From Actinobacteria bacterium IMCC26077 (GTDB lineage Bacteria; Actinomycetota; Actinomycetes; Nanopelagicales; Nanopelagicaceae): 64,000 nt of DNA. The position numbers and the translations under genes were made by a program. The notes beneath the pieces are model-generated. The model was given only the letters and a program-made list of their open reading frames with translations. It did no database searches and was not told where the DNA came from. Numbering within the stretch: position 1 is the first letter of the stretch; every line of letters begins with the position of its first letter. The stretch is taken from the NCBI GenBank assembly GCA_002284915.1, contig CP015606.1:682001-746000 (forward strand), given 5' to 3'. Positions 51,895 through 60,642 of the stretch are shown here, one piece after another.

Positions 51895-52943
51895 TGATTG
51901 ATAAAGTAGAAATCCAAAAACCTTGGCGCGAACAGAGTCCTAAACGGGTTGCCACCGCGATATCTCCGGCGTTAATTCCGATACTTGTTGCCTCAATTCT
52001 CGTCAAAACAACGGGTCTTGATGGAAAGTTGGGCTTCGTTTTCTCTTGGGTCCTCGCTTCGACGGTGACCATCGTGATTTGGCCGGTTGTCATAAAGAAG
52101 CGCGCATCTCGAGGCGATCTTTTTATGCAGACATCTGTTGTTTTCGCTGGCGGAATCTTTCTCGGAGCAGTTGCTTGGTTATTCCAGAGCGTGCTCGCTC
52201 CAGGCTTACGAGCTTTTCGGTTCTCACTTTTAGTTAAAGATGCTGCAACTGTTGGCGTAGATACACCGCTTGATCAAGGGGGATTACTTCACGCGATATT
52301 GGGCTCACTCGTTATCGTCGGCTTGGCAACTTTGATTTCTGTGCCATTTGGAATCTTGGCGGCTCTGTACATCACGGAAGTGCGCGGGCGATTAGTTCCT
52401 TTCACGCGTTTCTTCATCCAGGCTATGAGTGGTGTACCTTCAATCGTCGCCGGTCTCTTCATTTATGCCGCGCTCATCGTAAGCAAAGTATTGCCATTCA
52501 CGGGCTTAACTGGCTCGCTCGCACTCGCGATTTTGATGCTACCAACAGTGGCTCGTACTGCAGAGGAAGTCATTCGCCTTGTTCCTGATGAATTGCGATA
52601 TGCGGCGTTAGCTTTGGGTGGCACACAGATGCGAACGGTTCTTCAGGTGGTCTTACCATCGGCACGCACGGGACTAATCACGGCTACAATCCTGGGTATT
52701 GCCCGCGTTGCAGGCGAAACGGCACCTCTATTGCTCACTGCCTTCGGATCGAACACCACGAACCTCAACCCATTTAGCGGAACTATGGCAACTTTGCCTT
52801 GGTACATATTTACCCAGATGACCCTCGGTACCGAGAATGACGTAGCTCGAGCTTGGGTTGCAGCTCTGGTGCTCATGGTCATCGTGGCTATGTTCTTCGT
52901 TCTAGCCAGGACGCTTGGCAAATCCAAGATGGCTCGCCGTTAG
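51894..52943 (+). CDS. pstA: phosphate ABC transporter permease PstA
   Basis: A 349-residue permease. ATG 51894 overlaps the pstC stop (TAATG). Three N-terminal helices (about 22-110) precede the BPD-type domain, which carries AMSGVPSIVAGLFIYA, LRYAALALGGTQMRTVLQVVLP and IARVAGETAPLL, matching PstA. It is a little longer than the common length because of the extra N-terminal helices. Confidence 0.93.
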   Translation: MIDKVEIQKPWREQSPKRVATAISPALIPILVASILVKTTGLDGKLGFVFSWVLASTVTIVIWPVVIKKRASRGDLFMQTSVVFAGGIFLGAVAWLFQSVLAPGLRAFRFSLLVKDAATVGVDTPLDQGGLLHAILGSLVIVGLATLISVPFGILAALYITEVRGRLVPFTRFFIQAMSGVPSIVAGLFIYAALIVSKVLPFTGLTGSLALAILMLPTVARTAEEVIRLVPDELRYAALALGGTQMRTVLQVVLPSARTGLITATILGIARVAGETAPLLLTAFGSNTTNLNPFSGTMATLPWYIFTQMTLGTENDVARAWVAALVLMVIVAMFFVLARTLGKSKMARR

Positions 52944-52968
52944 TGGAGCCCAGCGCGCACCCTAAATA

Positions 52969-52996
52969 TTCACCTTTCATTCACCCCAGCCTCACC
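52969..52996 (+). promoter_or_regulatory. PHO box with three 11-bp direct repeats upstream of pstS
   Basis: TTCACC at 52969 and 52980 and CTCACC at 52991 recur with exact 11-nt periodicity, matching PhoP-binding direct repeats known from Streptomyces. A TAAGGT -10-like box follows at 53028-53033. Confidence 0.75.
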
Positions 52997-53066
52997 TGAA
53001 GGGTGCGGGAAGTTTCCTCCTCGCACCTAAGGTTGGAATGAAATGAAGTCTACGAAAGGACACTCG

Positions 53067-54086
53067 ATGCGTTTGCGTCACTCACTTATCACTATCGCTG
53101 CCGCGATGGGACTGATCTTCTCCTCCACTACCGCGGCTAGCGCAGCCGATCTCACGGGATCGGGCTCATCATTTGCCTTTAAGTACATCACCGCATGCAA
53201 AGCAAGCAGTGGCCACAACGTCACTTACTCGTCAACCGGTTCGGGAACGGGCCGTAATAATTTCAATGACGGTGTAACGGACTTTGGCGCTTCAGACGCA
53301 GCAAGTGCGCTCTCGAAGGCAACCGGAAAGTATCTCTATATTCCAGTAGTCGGTGGTCCAATCTCCGTTCTTTACAATGTTCCTGAGGCGAAAACCCAAC
53401 TTAAACTTGACGCTCCGACATTGGCAAAGATTCTTCGTGGCTCAATTGATCGTTGGAATGATGGGGCAATTGGTGCACTCAATCCGGGTGTAACGTTGCC
53501 AAAGAAGCCAATCATCGTTGTCTATCGCTCGGCATCCTCTGGAACAACAGAGAATATGACTGACTATCTCAACAAGGTGGCTCCAAAGGAGTGGCCGAAA
53601 GTTAAAAACGGAACCTTTACATCAGCGACACCGTCAATGCCGCGCGGCGCCAAGGGTGCAGCGAACTCTCAAGTGCTTGTATCGACCGTTCGCTCCACCA
53701 AATATTCAATCGGCTATGCCGACCTCTCAGATGCGATTTCTAGCAAGATGCCATTTGCATCGATGAAGAATGAGAACGGCGAGTTCATCTCACCAACGCC
53801 AGAGGCAGCTGCGAAATTCCTCGGGGATTTTGATAAGGCAGATCCGCTAACGGGTGTAGCAATCGACTTCACAAAGAAAGTTGCTGGTGGTTACAACATG
53901 TCATTGTTCACTTATGCAATTGCGCCGAAGGCGGGTGGAGTCAAGCCAGGCACGAACGCTCCAGCAGTCAAGGAGCTGGTCGATCACCTACTTACCAAGT
54001 GCAAAGATGGAACTGCTCTTGGGTACTCACCAATCTCGGGATCTCTATTAACAGCAGCAAAAGCTCTTGTAGATCAAATCGGTTAA
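53067..54086 (+). CDS. pstS: phosphate-binding protein PstS
   Basis: A 339-residue solute-binding protein. Phosphate-loop segments are visible: LTGSGSSFAF, VTYSSTGSGTGRNNFNDG, DFGASDA and VVYRSASSGTTENMTDYL. ATG 53067 (MRLRHSLITIAAAMGL) has GAAAGGA 6 nt upstream; ATG 53043 would add eight residues. The leader ends TTAASAAD, a signal peptidase I type site with no lipobox Cys, whereas most Gram-positive PstS proteins are lipoproteins. Confidence 0.94.
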   Translation: MRLRHSLITIAAAMGLIFSSTTAASAADLTGSGSSFAFKYITACKASSGHNVTYSSTGSGTGRNNFNDGVTDFGASDAASALSKATGKYLYIPVVGGPISVLYNVPEAKTQLKLDAPTLAKILRGSIDRWNDGAIGALNPGVTLPKKPIIVVYRSASSGTTENMTDYLNKVAPKEWPKVKNGTFTSATPSMPRGAKGAANSQVLVSTVRSTKYSIGYADLSDAISSKMPFASMKNENGEFISPTPEAAAKFLGDFDKADPLTGVAIDFTKKVAGGYNMSLFTYAIAPKAGGVKPGTNAPAVKELVDHLLTKCKDGTALGYSPISGSLLTAAKALVDQIG

Positions 54087-54101
54087 TTTCCGGAGTGATC
54101 C

Positions 54102-54142
54102 GAATGGGCAGACTAGAACTAGTCTGCCCATTCTCTTTTTTT
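54102..54142 (+). terminator. intrinsic terminator after pstS
   Basis: A 15-bp perfect stem: GAATGGGCAGACTAG (54102-54116) with CTAGTCTGCCCATTC (54119-54133), followed by TCTTTTTTT. This is the strongest terminator in the window. Confidence 0.95.
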
Positions 54143-54152
54143 GAGAGGAAAA

Positions 54153-54722
54153 CTAGGGTTGTGGGCTAGCAGAGTTGGGCGCAGCAAATATTTCGCTCCG
54201 ATAATAGGCAAGTTCTCTGATTGAATCTTGCGCATCACTAAGAGCTCGATGATTTCCAGTCTTTTCAGGGGCCTTGAAGTATTTGGAGGGATACCAGCGC
54301 TTGGCTAACTCCTTTATCGATGAAACATCAATCGTTCGGTAATGGAGAAATTGGTTGAGCTGCGGCATATCCCTGGCAATGAAACTCCGGTCCATCCAAG
54401 GACTGTTTCCTCCAAGTGGAGATTTTCCTGCCGGTACTTGCATTCGCTCGAGATAACCGAGTATCAGCTCCTCTGCCTTGCTTAGGCTGTTGCCCAAATG
54501 AAGAACCTCCAAGAGACCAGATTCCTGATGCATGTTGCGGACGAAATCACTCATCTGCGTCAGCGAGCTCTCGGGTGGAAGAATTACTACTTCAAGACCC
54601 GGGTCAAGAATCTGTAATTCTTGGTCGGTGATGACCACTCCGACTTCAATGAGAGCATCGACGGATAAGTCGAGCCCGGTCATCTCGCAATCGATCCAGA
54701 CGATAGGTACGTCAGCATTCAT
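54153..54722 (-). CDS. orn: oligoribonuclease
   Basis: A 189-residue DEDDh 3'-5' exonuclease that finishes RNA decay by degrading dinucleotides and pGpG. Motif ExoI is WIDCEMTGLDL, ExoII lies around NSPWMDRSFIARDMPQL, and ExoIII NHRALSDAQDSIREL holds the catalytic His and Asp. The start codon lies two bases after the tRNA-Arg discriminator base on the same strand, with no room for a ribosome site; tRNA 3' processing would leave an almost leaderless orn mRNA. Confidence 0.95.
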   Translation of the reverse strand: MNADVPIVWIDCEMTGLDLSVDALIEVGVVITDQELQILDPGLEVVILPPESSLTQMSDFVRNMHQESGLLEVLHLGNSLSKAEELILGYLERMQVPAGKSPLGGNSPWMDRSFIARDMPQLNQFLHYRTIDVSSIKELAKRWYPSKYFKAPEKTGNHRALSDAQDSIRELAYYRSEIFAAPNSASPQP

Positions 54723-54723
54723 G

Positions 54724-54797
54724 CGCGCCCGGCAGGAATCGAACCTGCGACAACCCGCTTAGAAGGCGGGTGCTCTATCCGACTGAGCTACGGGCGC
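54724..54797 (-). tRNA. tRNA-Arg (TCT)
   Basis: The 74-nt reverse strand forms acceptor GCGCCCG/CGGGCGC, anticodon stem CCCGC/GCGGG with loop CTTCTAA (anticodon TCT) and T loop TTCGATT. CCA is not encoded. The orn start codon begins one nucleotide beyond the discriminator base. Confidence 0.97.
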
Positions 54798-54856
54798 AAA
54801 GTCGGTTTGATACTCATCGCAATGGTACCGGTTCATAGTTCGCACCCTTGAGGCGA

Positions 54857-54862
54857 TAAAGT
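54857..54862 (+). promoter_or_regulatory. -10 box TAAAGT, leaderless promoter of ettA
   Basis: TAAAGT ends 7 nt before ATG 54870. It supports that ATG over the in-frame GTG at 54861. Confidence 0.55.
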
Positions 54863-54869
54863 GTCGCCT

Positions 54870-56537
54870 ATGGCTGAGTTCATTTACACGATGAAGAAGG
54901 CGCGCAAAGCGCACGGTGACAAGGTAATTCTTGATGACGTCACCCTGATGTTCTTGCCTGGCGCCAAGATCGGCGTTGTTGGTCCTAATGGCGCCGGTAA
55001 GTCGACGGTGCTCCAGATTATGGCGGGCCTTCAGCAACCTTCGAATGGCGAGGCATATCTGACGCCTGGGTACACCGTTGGAATCTTGCTCCAAGAGCCG
55101 CCGCTCAACGAAGAGAAGAACGTTCTCGAGAATGTCCAAGAGGGCGTTGCTGAGATCATGAACATGCTCAATCGCTTCAATGAAATCTCAGATTTGATGT
55201 CCGCCCCAGATGCTGATTACGACACTCTGCTCGCAGAGATGGGAAATCTCCAAGAGAAGCTTGATCACGCAAATGCATGGGAGATCGATTCACGATTAGA
55301 GCAGGCAATGGATGCGCTCCGCTGTCCACCTCCTGATGCCGATGTAAAAGTCCTCTCTGGTGGCGAGCGACGTCGAGTCGCGCTCTGCAAACTATTGCTG
55401 CAAGCACCAGATTTACTGCTCCTCGATGAACCAACGAACCACCTCGATGCCGAATCAGTCCTCTGGCTGGAACAACATTTGGCAAAGTACAACGGCACTG
55501 TCGTGGCAATCACTCACGATCGCTACTTCCTCGACAACGTGGCGGAATGGATCCTCGAACTTGACCGTGGTCGGGCTTATCCCTACGAAGGTAATTACTC
55601 AACCTACCTTGAGACCAAGGCTCAGCGTCTAAAGATCGAAGGGCAGAAGGATGCTAAGCGAGCCAAGCGACTTGCCGAAGAGCTTGAGTGGGTCAGACAG
55701 AATGCAAAAGGTCGTCAGGTCAAACAGAAAGCGCGTCTGGCTCGATACGAAGAGATGGCTGCGGAAGCTGAGAAGATGCGAAAGCTCGACTTCGAAGAGA
55801 TCCAGATTCCACCAGGACCACGACTTGGTAACGTCGTCGTTGAAGTTGAGAACCTGGTTAAGGGTTTTGGCGATCGACTGCTCTTTGATGGCCTCTCATT
55901 CACCCTGCCACGTAACGGAATCGTCGGTGTCATTGGACCAAACGGCGCTGGCAAGACCACGTTATTCAAGATGATTCAAGGACTTGAGAAACCAGATAGC
56001 GGCAATATCAAGATTGGCGAGACCGTTTCGATCTCGTATGTCGATCAGAATCGTTCAGGTATCGATCCGAAGAAGACGCTCTGGGAAGTCGTCTCCGAAG
56101 GGCTCGACATCATGAAAGTTGGACAGGTCGAGATTCCATCTCGCGCCTACGTCTCTACATTCGGTTTCAAAGGCCCTGACCAACAGAAGCCTGCGGGCGT
56201 GCTCTCTGGCGGCGAACGGAACCGGTTGAACCTCGCGCTCACCTTGAAGATGGGAGGCAATCTCCTACTTCTTGACGAACCAACGAATGATCTCGATGTC
56301 GAAACTTTAGGCAGCCTCGAAAATGCTCTCTTGAATTTCCCTGGTTGCGCTGTTGTGATCTCGCACGATCGTTGGTTCTTGGATCGTGTTGCAACGCACA
56401 TCCTCGCTTACGAAGGTGAGTCGCAATGGTTCTGGTTCGAGGGCAACTTCGAGTCTTATGAAGCGAACAAAATAGAGCGGCTCGGGCCAGAAGCTTCCAG
56501 GCCACATCGTGTTACCTACCGAAAGTTGACCCGATAA
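54870..56537 (+). CDS. ettA: ABC-F translation factor EttA (energy-dependent translational throttle)
   Basis: A 555-residue duplicated ABC ATPase without membrane segments: Walker A GPNGAGKST, signature LSGGERRRVALC and Walker B LLLLDEPTNHLD in the first half; GPNGAGKTTLF, LSGGERNRLNLA and LLLLDEPTNDLD in the second, joined by a charged linker. The N terminus MAEFIYTMKKARKAHGDK is typical of EttA, which binds the ribosomal E site and gates initiation according to the ATP/ADP ratio. The thioesterase gene overlaps its stop (TAATG). Confidence 0.95.
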   Translation: MAEFIYTMKKARKAHGDKVILDDVTLMFLPGAKIGVVGPNGAGKSTVLQIMAGLQQPSNGEAYLTPGYTVGILLQEPPLNEEKNVLENVQEGVAEIMNMLNRFNEISDLMSAPDADYDTLLAEMGNLQEKLDHANAWEIDSRLEQAMDALRCPPPDADVKVLSGGERRRVALCKLLLQAPDLLLLDEPTNHLDAESVLWLEQHLAKYNGTVVAITHDRYFLDNVAEWILELDRGRAYPYEGNYSTYLETKAQRLKIEGQKDAKRAKRLAEELEWVRQNAKGRQVKQKARLARYEEMAAEAEKMRKLDFEEIQIPPGPRLGNVVVEVENLVKGFGDRLLFDGLSFTLPRNGIVGVIGPNGAGKTTLFKMIQGLEKPDSGNIKIGETVSISYVDQNRSGIDPKKTLWEVVSEGLDIMKVGQVEIPSRAYVSTFGFKGPDQQKPAGVLSGGERNRLNLALTLKMGGNLLLLDEPTNDLDVETLGSLENALLNFPGCAVVISHDRWFLDRVATHILAYEGESQWFWFEGNFESYEANKIERLGPEASRPHRVTYRKLTR

Positions 56538-56944
56538 TGCGACATATCTATCCACTACAAGTGCGTTGGGGCGATCTCGATGCTTTTGGCCACGTCAATA
56601 ACGCTACCTACCTGACCTATATTCAAGAGGCGCGAGTTGATTTCACCATTTATGCCCGCGCACGAAAGAACCAATCACCGATTCTCTTTGACATGGTCGT
56701 TGCGCGCGCTGAGGTCGATTACATCGCACCAATATATGAAGGTGGCGTGAACGCACACGTGGAGCTCTGGGTTCATCGAATTGGGAATTCCTCCTTCGGT
56801 CTGGCGTATGAGATTCATGTTGATGGCGAGGTAGTCGCCAAAGCGCGAACGGTGCAAGTTACCGTTGATATGAACTCGAAGAGTTCTCGACCACTTGCGG
56901 AGAGTGAAAAGGAGTTCCTCCAGGAGTACTTCCAGGGTGAGTGA
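56537..56944 (+). CDS. 4-hydroxybenzoyl-CoA-type acyl-CoA thioesterase
   Basis: A 135-residue single hot-dog domain protein. RWGDLDAFGHVNNATYLTYIQEARVDF carries the catalytic Asp and the central-helix signature of the YbgC/FadM type. It probably hydrolyses acyl-CoA esters; the substrate is unknown. It is the second gene of the ettA operon and overlaps the globin gene by 8 nt. Confidence 0.9.
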   Translation: MRHIYPLQVRWGDLDAFGHVNNATYLTYIQEARVDFTIYARARKNQSPILFDMVVARAEVDYIAPIYEGGVNAHVELWVHRIGNSSFGLAYEIHVDGEVVAKARTVQVTVDMNSKSSRPLAESEKEFLQEYFQGE

Positions 56945-57308
56945 GAATTTCTATCAACTCTTTGGCGGAGCGCCAGCGTTCGAAAAGTTGGTCCATACCT
57001 TCTATCAAAATGTGAAGCGCGATCCGCTTTTAGCTCCGATGTATCCCGACGATGACTTCGAAGGGGCCGAACGTCGTCTCCGGATGTTCCTCGAGCAATA
57101 TTGGGGCGGACCGCACACCTACTCTGATGAAAGAGGACATCCCCGATTGCGAATGCGCCACGCGCCATTTGCTATTGGAGTCGCAGAGCGCGACGCCTGG
57201 CTAGCCTGCATGAAACCTGCTGTCGATGAGTTGGAGCTCACCACCGAACTACATCAGGAACTTTGGGGTTATCTCGAAGGTGCCGCGACCTTCATGATTA
57301 ATCAATAA
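56937..57308 (+). CDS. glbO: group II truncated haemoglobin (trHbO)
   Basis: A 123-residue globin. QLFGGAPAFEKLVHTFYQNV starts the fold, and WGGPHTYSDERGHPRLRMRHAPFAIG holds Trp G8-region residues and the proximal His (RMRHAPF), close to mycobacterial GlbO. It binds oxygen or handles NO/peroxide. GTG 56937 is selected: AGGAG lies about 10 nt upstream and the frame fits the family N terminus. It ends 1 nt before the convergent mscS stop. Confidence 0.93.
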   Translation: MSENFYQLFGGAPAFEKLVHTFYQNVKRDPLLAPMYPDDDFEGAERRLRMFLEQYWGGPHTYSDERGHPRLRMRHAPFAIGVAERDAWLACMKPAVDELELTTELHQELWGYLEGAATFMINQ

Positions 57309-57309
57309 A

Positions 57310-57840
57310 TTATTGCGAGTGATTTCCCACTTTAAGGATTTCACCATTACGTAAATACCAGAGAACATTGTTATCATCGCGAATAGTGGTAATCCGCATC
57401 CCAACATTCACGACTACGCCACTGACGTCAAGTAACTGAACCCGGTCACCCACCCCATATTGATCCTCGATTAACATCGACAGACCGGAAAGGATGTCGC
57501 GCACGATTGTTTGTGCACCCAGACCAAGTGCAACACCAACAACTCCAGCTGACGTGAGTAGCGGACCAAGATTCAAGCCAAGTTGATCGAGAATCATCGC
57601 ACCAGCAACGATAAAAGTTAGCGCGTTAAGTGAGCTACGTAAGAGTGCGCCGATTGTGCGCGCTCGTTCAGCGGCTCGGTTCTCGGTACCACGATCAGTC
57701 TTTGCGATGAGCTTATTCATCGAACGCATAATCGCTCGATTTGCAGAGAACCTCACGAAAACGGCAATCACAACTACTGTGGTGATACGAAGTGGTGCGC
57801 CAGCAAACCAATCGCTAAATTGTTGGAGAGCGTTATTCAT
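57310..57840 (-). CDS. minimal MscS-family mechanosensitive channel
   Basis: A 176-residue protein, much shorter than E. coli MscS (286). It has two N-terminal helices (about 15-40 and 65-90), the pore helix GVVGVALGLGAQTIVRDILSG and the beta domain (GVGDRVQLLDVSGVVVNVGMRITTIRD, NGEILKVGN), then ends, so the C-terminal alpha/beta cage is absent. The frame is intact, with a clean stop. It likely forms a small osmotic release channel. It follows the peptidase gene by 6 nt. Confidence 0.88.
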   Translation of the reverse strand: MNNALQQFSDWFAGAPLRITTVVVIAVFVRFSANRAIMRSMNKLIAKTDRGTENRAAERARTIGALLRSSLNALTFIVAGAMILDQLGLNLGPLLTSAGVVGVALGLGAQTIVRDILSGLSMLIEDQYGVGDRVQLLDVSGVVVNVGMRITTIRDDNNVLWYLRNGEILKVGNHSQ

Positions 57841-57846
57841 AAGATT

Positions 57847-59961
57847 TCACTTTCCGCTACCGCCATCCTCGGACATCCCGGTCCACCTAGAGATAAATGC
57901 TAGAGAATCAGCGCTCAAATCGATGGTGCGCGAGAGCGAACGGGCTCCGTGTCCGACATTTCGTTCGGCTCGAATCAGGATAGGTAGCTCAGAGTTTGGG
58001 CTCTGCGCCTGCTGCAAGATGGCACACATCTTTCGAGCGTGCAGGGGATTTACTCGAGTATCACCGTCGAAGACGGTGAAGAGCGTTGCCGGATACTCCT
58101 GTCCATCTCGAACTTGGTGATAGGGGGAGTAGCTGATTAGCCATTCGAACTCCTCCTCGATAGCGGCCGAACCATATTCATCACTCCACGTCGCACCGAG
58201 ACCATGAAGTTCGTAACGAACCATATCGAGCAGCGGTGCTGAACATACGACCGCTGCGAAGAGATCAGGTCGTTGCGTGAGCGCGGCGCCAACGAGAAGA
58301 CCGCCATTTGAACCACCTTCGATAGCCAAATGCTCAGCCGAGGTCCAGCCGTTGTTGATGAGATATTGCGCTGCATAGAGAAAATCATCGAAAACATTCT
58401 GTTTCTCGCCACGCATGCCTTGGCGGTGCCATTCTTCGCCCTCTTCATCTCCGCCTCTGATATTGGCGACAGCCCAAATTCCACCAGCTTCAACCCACGC
58501 AAGCGCAGTTGCGGAGAAAGCAGGGTTTAAACCAACACCAAATCCACCGTAACCATAGAGGATTGTTGGGCGAGCCTTATCGGCGCTATCGCTCGCTGAA
58601 AGAATGAACATTCGCACCTGAGTGTCATCGAAAGATGTATACGTGATCTGCTTAGCAAATACTTTTGGCACCATGACTGCGCCAGGTGGGTCAGCATATT
58701 TTTTTACTTCCAGCGTTCGTCCATCGAAGGAATAAACTGTTGGTGGCGTGACGTGATCGGTATATCCAAACCATGCTTCATGTCCACCTTCGGGACGCAC
58801 TGAAATTCCCGTGATCGTTCCCAATCCGGGGAGCGGAATCGTGCTCTGGCGTTCGCCTGTTTCGAGCGAGTGCACAGTGATTTCACTGACCGTATGTCTG
58901 CTCCAGAGCACTAAGAGCATGCTCGCTGGCATGAGCGGACCATCGAGCACTCCCCATCCACTAATTACCGCTTCCGGATCTTCCGGTACTAGATCGCGCC
59001 ATTCTGCAGATTCACCTACCGACAACAAAGTTGTCGGTGAAGAGATACAGATTCGACCTCGTGGAGCATCGAAGTTTGTGGAGATGAGAATGCGACCATC
59101 GCGTAATGGTTCAAGCGAGGTTTGCGCATCGCTCTCAGCGCTCTGAATCAAAATGAACTTTGGTGCAGTGGGGGATGAGGCGTGTAAGTCTGCGAGCCAG
59201 AGATCATTCCGTGGTTCCGTTCCTGCGCTTGCACTTAACGTCAACCAACGCCCATCCATCGAGAGGCTTACTCCGTAATAGTTCGTCATCTCAAGGCCAG
59301 AACCAAAGATTTCTACATCCTCAGCTGGATCGCTCCCGACGATATGAAAGTAGACCCGTCGGTGATATTGACGTTCCTCTTCTTTTAGTAGTTCCGGCGC
59401 AAGGCGGCGCACGTAGTAGAAGGCTTTTCCGCCTGGCAACCAGGCAATCGGTGAGTAACGCGCGCGATCAATCGGTCCATCGATGACTTCATGCGTTTCG
59501 ACATCTAATACATAGAGCGTGCTCTCTTCGGTACCCCCGGTCGAGAGTTGATACGCGAGCTGGTCGCCCTCTTTTGATGGCTGCCAGGAATCTAAGGTGG
59601 TGGTTCCTCCCGGGTTGATCTCGAGAGGGTCGATGAGAACTTCGATCTCACTCGCCGGATCTTTTCGCGTGTACAAGATTCCTAACTCTTCACCCGCGCT
59701 CCGGCGCATGAAGAACTCCCGAGTGCCGCGCCAGGTTGGGGTGGAGCGGTATCCAGCACCGAGTAATTGGCGCAGCCGGCTAGTCCAGTGCGCACGCCCT
59801 GATAGCCGTGCAACCTCGCTCTGCCAGAGCTCCTCCTGCTCGCCTGACCATTGGCGCACCTCGTCGCTATCGCCCTTCTCCAGCCAGCGGTAGGGGTCAG
59901 CAACCATGCGCCCGAAGCGCTCTTCACTGATGGGTTCGCGACGGGTCTGGGGGTACTTCAC
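57847..59961 (-). CDS. prolyl oligopeptidase, S9A family
   Basis: A 704-residue serine peptidase: N-terminal PDPYRWLEKGDSDEVRQW, a seven-bladed propeller (about 70-415), then the hydrolase domain with GGSNGGLLVGA (nucleophile Ser), the FDGDTRVNPLHARK segment with the Asp and NVGHG with the His. It cleaves short proline-containing peptides in the cytoplasm; no export signal is present. GTG 59961 is the start, 6 nt after TAGGCT. Confidence 0.94.
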   Translation of the reverse strand: MKYPQTRREPISEERFGRMVADPYRWLEKGDSDEVRQWSGEQEELWQSEVARLSGRAHWTSRLRQLLGAGYRSTPTWRGTREFFMRRSAGEELGILYTRKDPASEIEVLIDPLEINPGGTTTLDSWQPSKEGDQLAYQLSTGGTEESTLYVLDVETHEVIDGPIDRARYSPIAWLPGGKAFYYVRRLAPELLKEEERQYHRRVYFHIVGSDPAEDVEIFGSGLEMTNYYGVSLSMDGRWLTLSASAGTEPRNDLWLADLHASSPTAPKFILIQSAESDAQTSLEPLRDGRILISTNFDAPRGRICISSPTTLLSVGESAEWRDLVPEDPEAVISGWGVLDGPLMPASMLLVLWSRHTVSEITVHSLETGERQSTIPLPGLGTITGISVRPEGGHEAWFGYTDHVTPPTVYSFDGRTLEVKKYADPPGAVMVPKVFAKQITYTSFDDTQVRMFILSASDSADKARPTILYGYGGFGVGLNPAFSATALAWVEAGGIWAVANIRGGDEEGEEWHRQGMRGEKQNVFDDFLYAAQYLINNGWTSAEHLAIEGGSNGGLLVGAALTQRPDLFAAVVCSAPLLDMVRYELHGLGATWSDEYGSAAIEEEFEWLISYSPYHQVRDGQEYPATLFTVFDGDTRVNPLHARKMCAILQQAQSPNSELPILIRAERNVGHGARSLSRTIDLSADSLAFISRWTGMSEDGGSGK

Positions 59962-59967
59962 CCCGTT

Positions 59968-59973
59968 AGCCTA
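59968..59973 (-). promoter_or_regulatory. -10 box TAGGCT, leaderless promoter of the prolyl oligopeptidase gene
   Basis: Minus-strand TAGGCT ends 6 nt before GTG 59961. Confidence 0.6.
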
Positions 59974-60098
59974 GAGAAAAGTTCATCGGATAGTTATTAA
60001 CTTTTCAGGTATTTCGACGCGTCAATGCTGGCCTTTACCCCTCGCCCTCAGCAAGATATCGCCATCGGGTGGTTCCCGAGTTCCAGAGGGGAGTAGTG

Positions 60099-60614
60099 AT
60101 GCCTAACGCCCTAGTCCTCAACGCGACCTTTGAACCTCTCTGTGTCGTATCTGAGCGACGTGCGTTAGTTCTTGTTCTCAATCATCGAGCAGCGGTGATC
60201 GAAGAGTCTGGAACTTATATTCAACATCCTGCGGGAGATATCTCGCTACCAACGGTAATTAGATTGCAACGTTATGTCCGCGTTCCTTATCGAAACTCGG
60301 TACCACTGACCAGACGGGCGATTTTCGCGCGTGATGGCGGAAAGTGTGTCTACTGCCAAGCGCCAGCGGCAAGCATTGACCACGTGATGCCACGCTCTCG
60401 AGGGGGCGGGCACACTTGGGAGAATGTCGTATCGGCATGCCATCGCTGTAATCATGCAAAGGCCGACCGAACATTGAAGGATCTCGGATGGAAATTAAAG
60501 CGTCCACCTCACGAACCATCTGGTGCGGCATGGCGGATTCTGGGAACTGGCCGAGCCGATCCCCGATGGGTTCCTTACCTCGAGCCATTCGGTGTTGCTT
60601 CGCAACGAGCGTAA
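60099..60614 (+). CDS. HNH endonuclease domain protein
   Basis: A 171-residue protein of the actinobacterial HNH type next to housekeeping genes. The zinc/HNH motif is CVYCQAPAASIDHVMPRSRGGG, then WENVVSACHRCNHAKADRT; the two CxxC pairs hold zinc. The N-terminal part (LNATFEPLCVVSERRALVLVL) is conserved in this family. Its biological role is unknown. ATG 60099 has AGAGGGGAG upstream; longer in-frame starts exist but lack it. Confidence 0.9.
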   Translation: MPNALVLNATFEPLCVVSERRALVLVLNHRAAVIEESGTYIQHPAGDISLPTVIRLQRYVRVPYRNSVPLTRRAIFARDGGKCVYCQAPAASIDHVMPRSRGGGHTWENVVSACHRCNHAKADRTLKDLGWKLKRPPHEPSGAAWRILGTGRADPRWVPYLEPFGVASQRA

Positions 60615-60642
60615 CTTTTAAGTGCGATAAGGTGTGATAATT

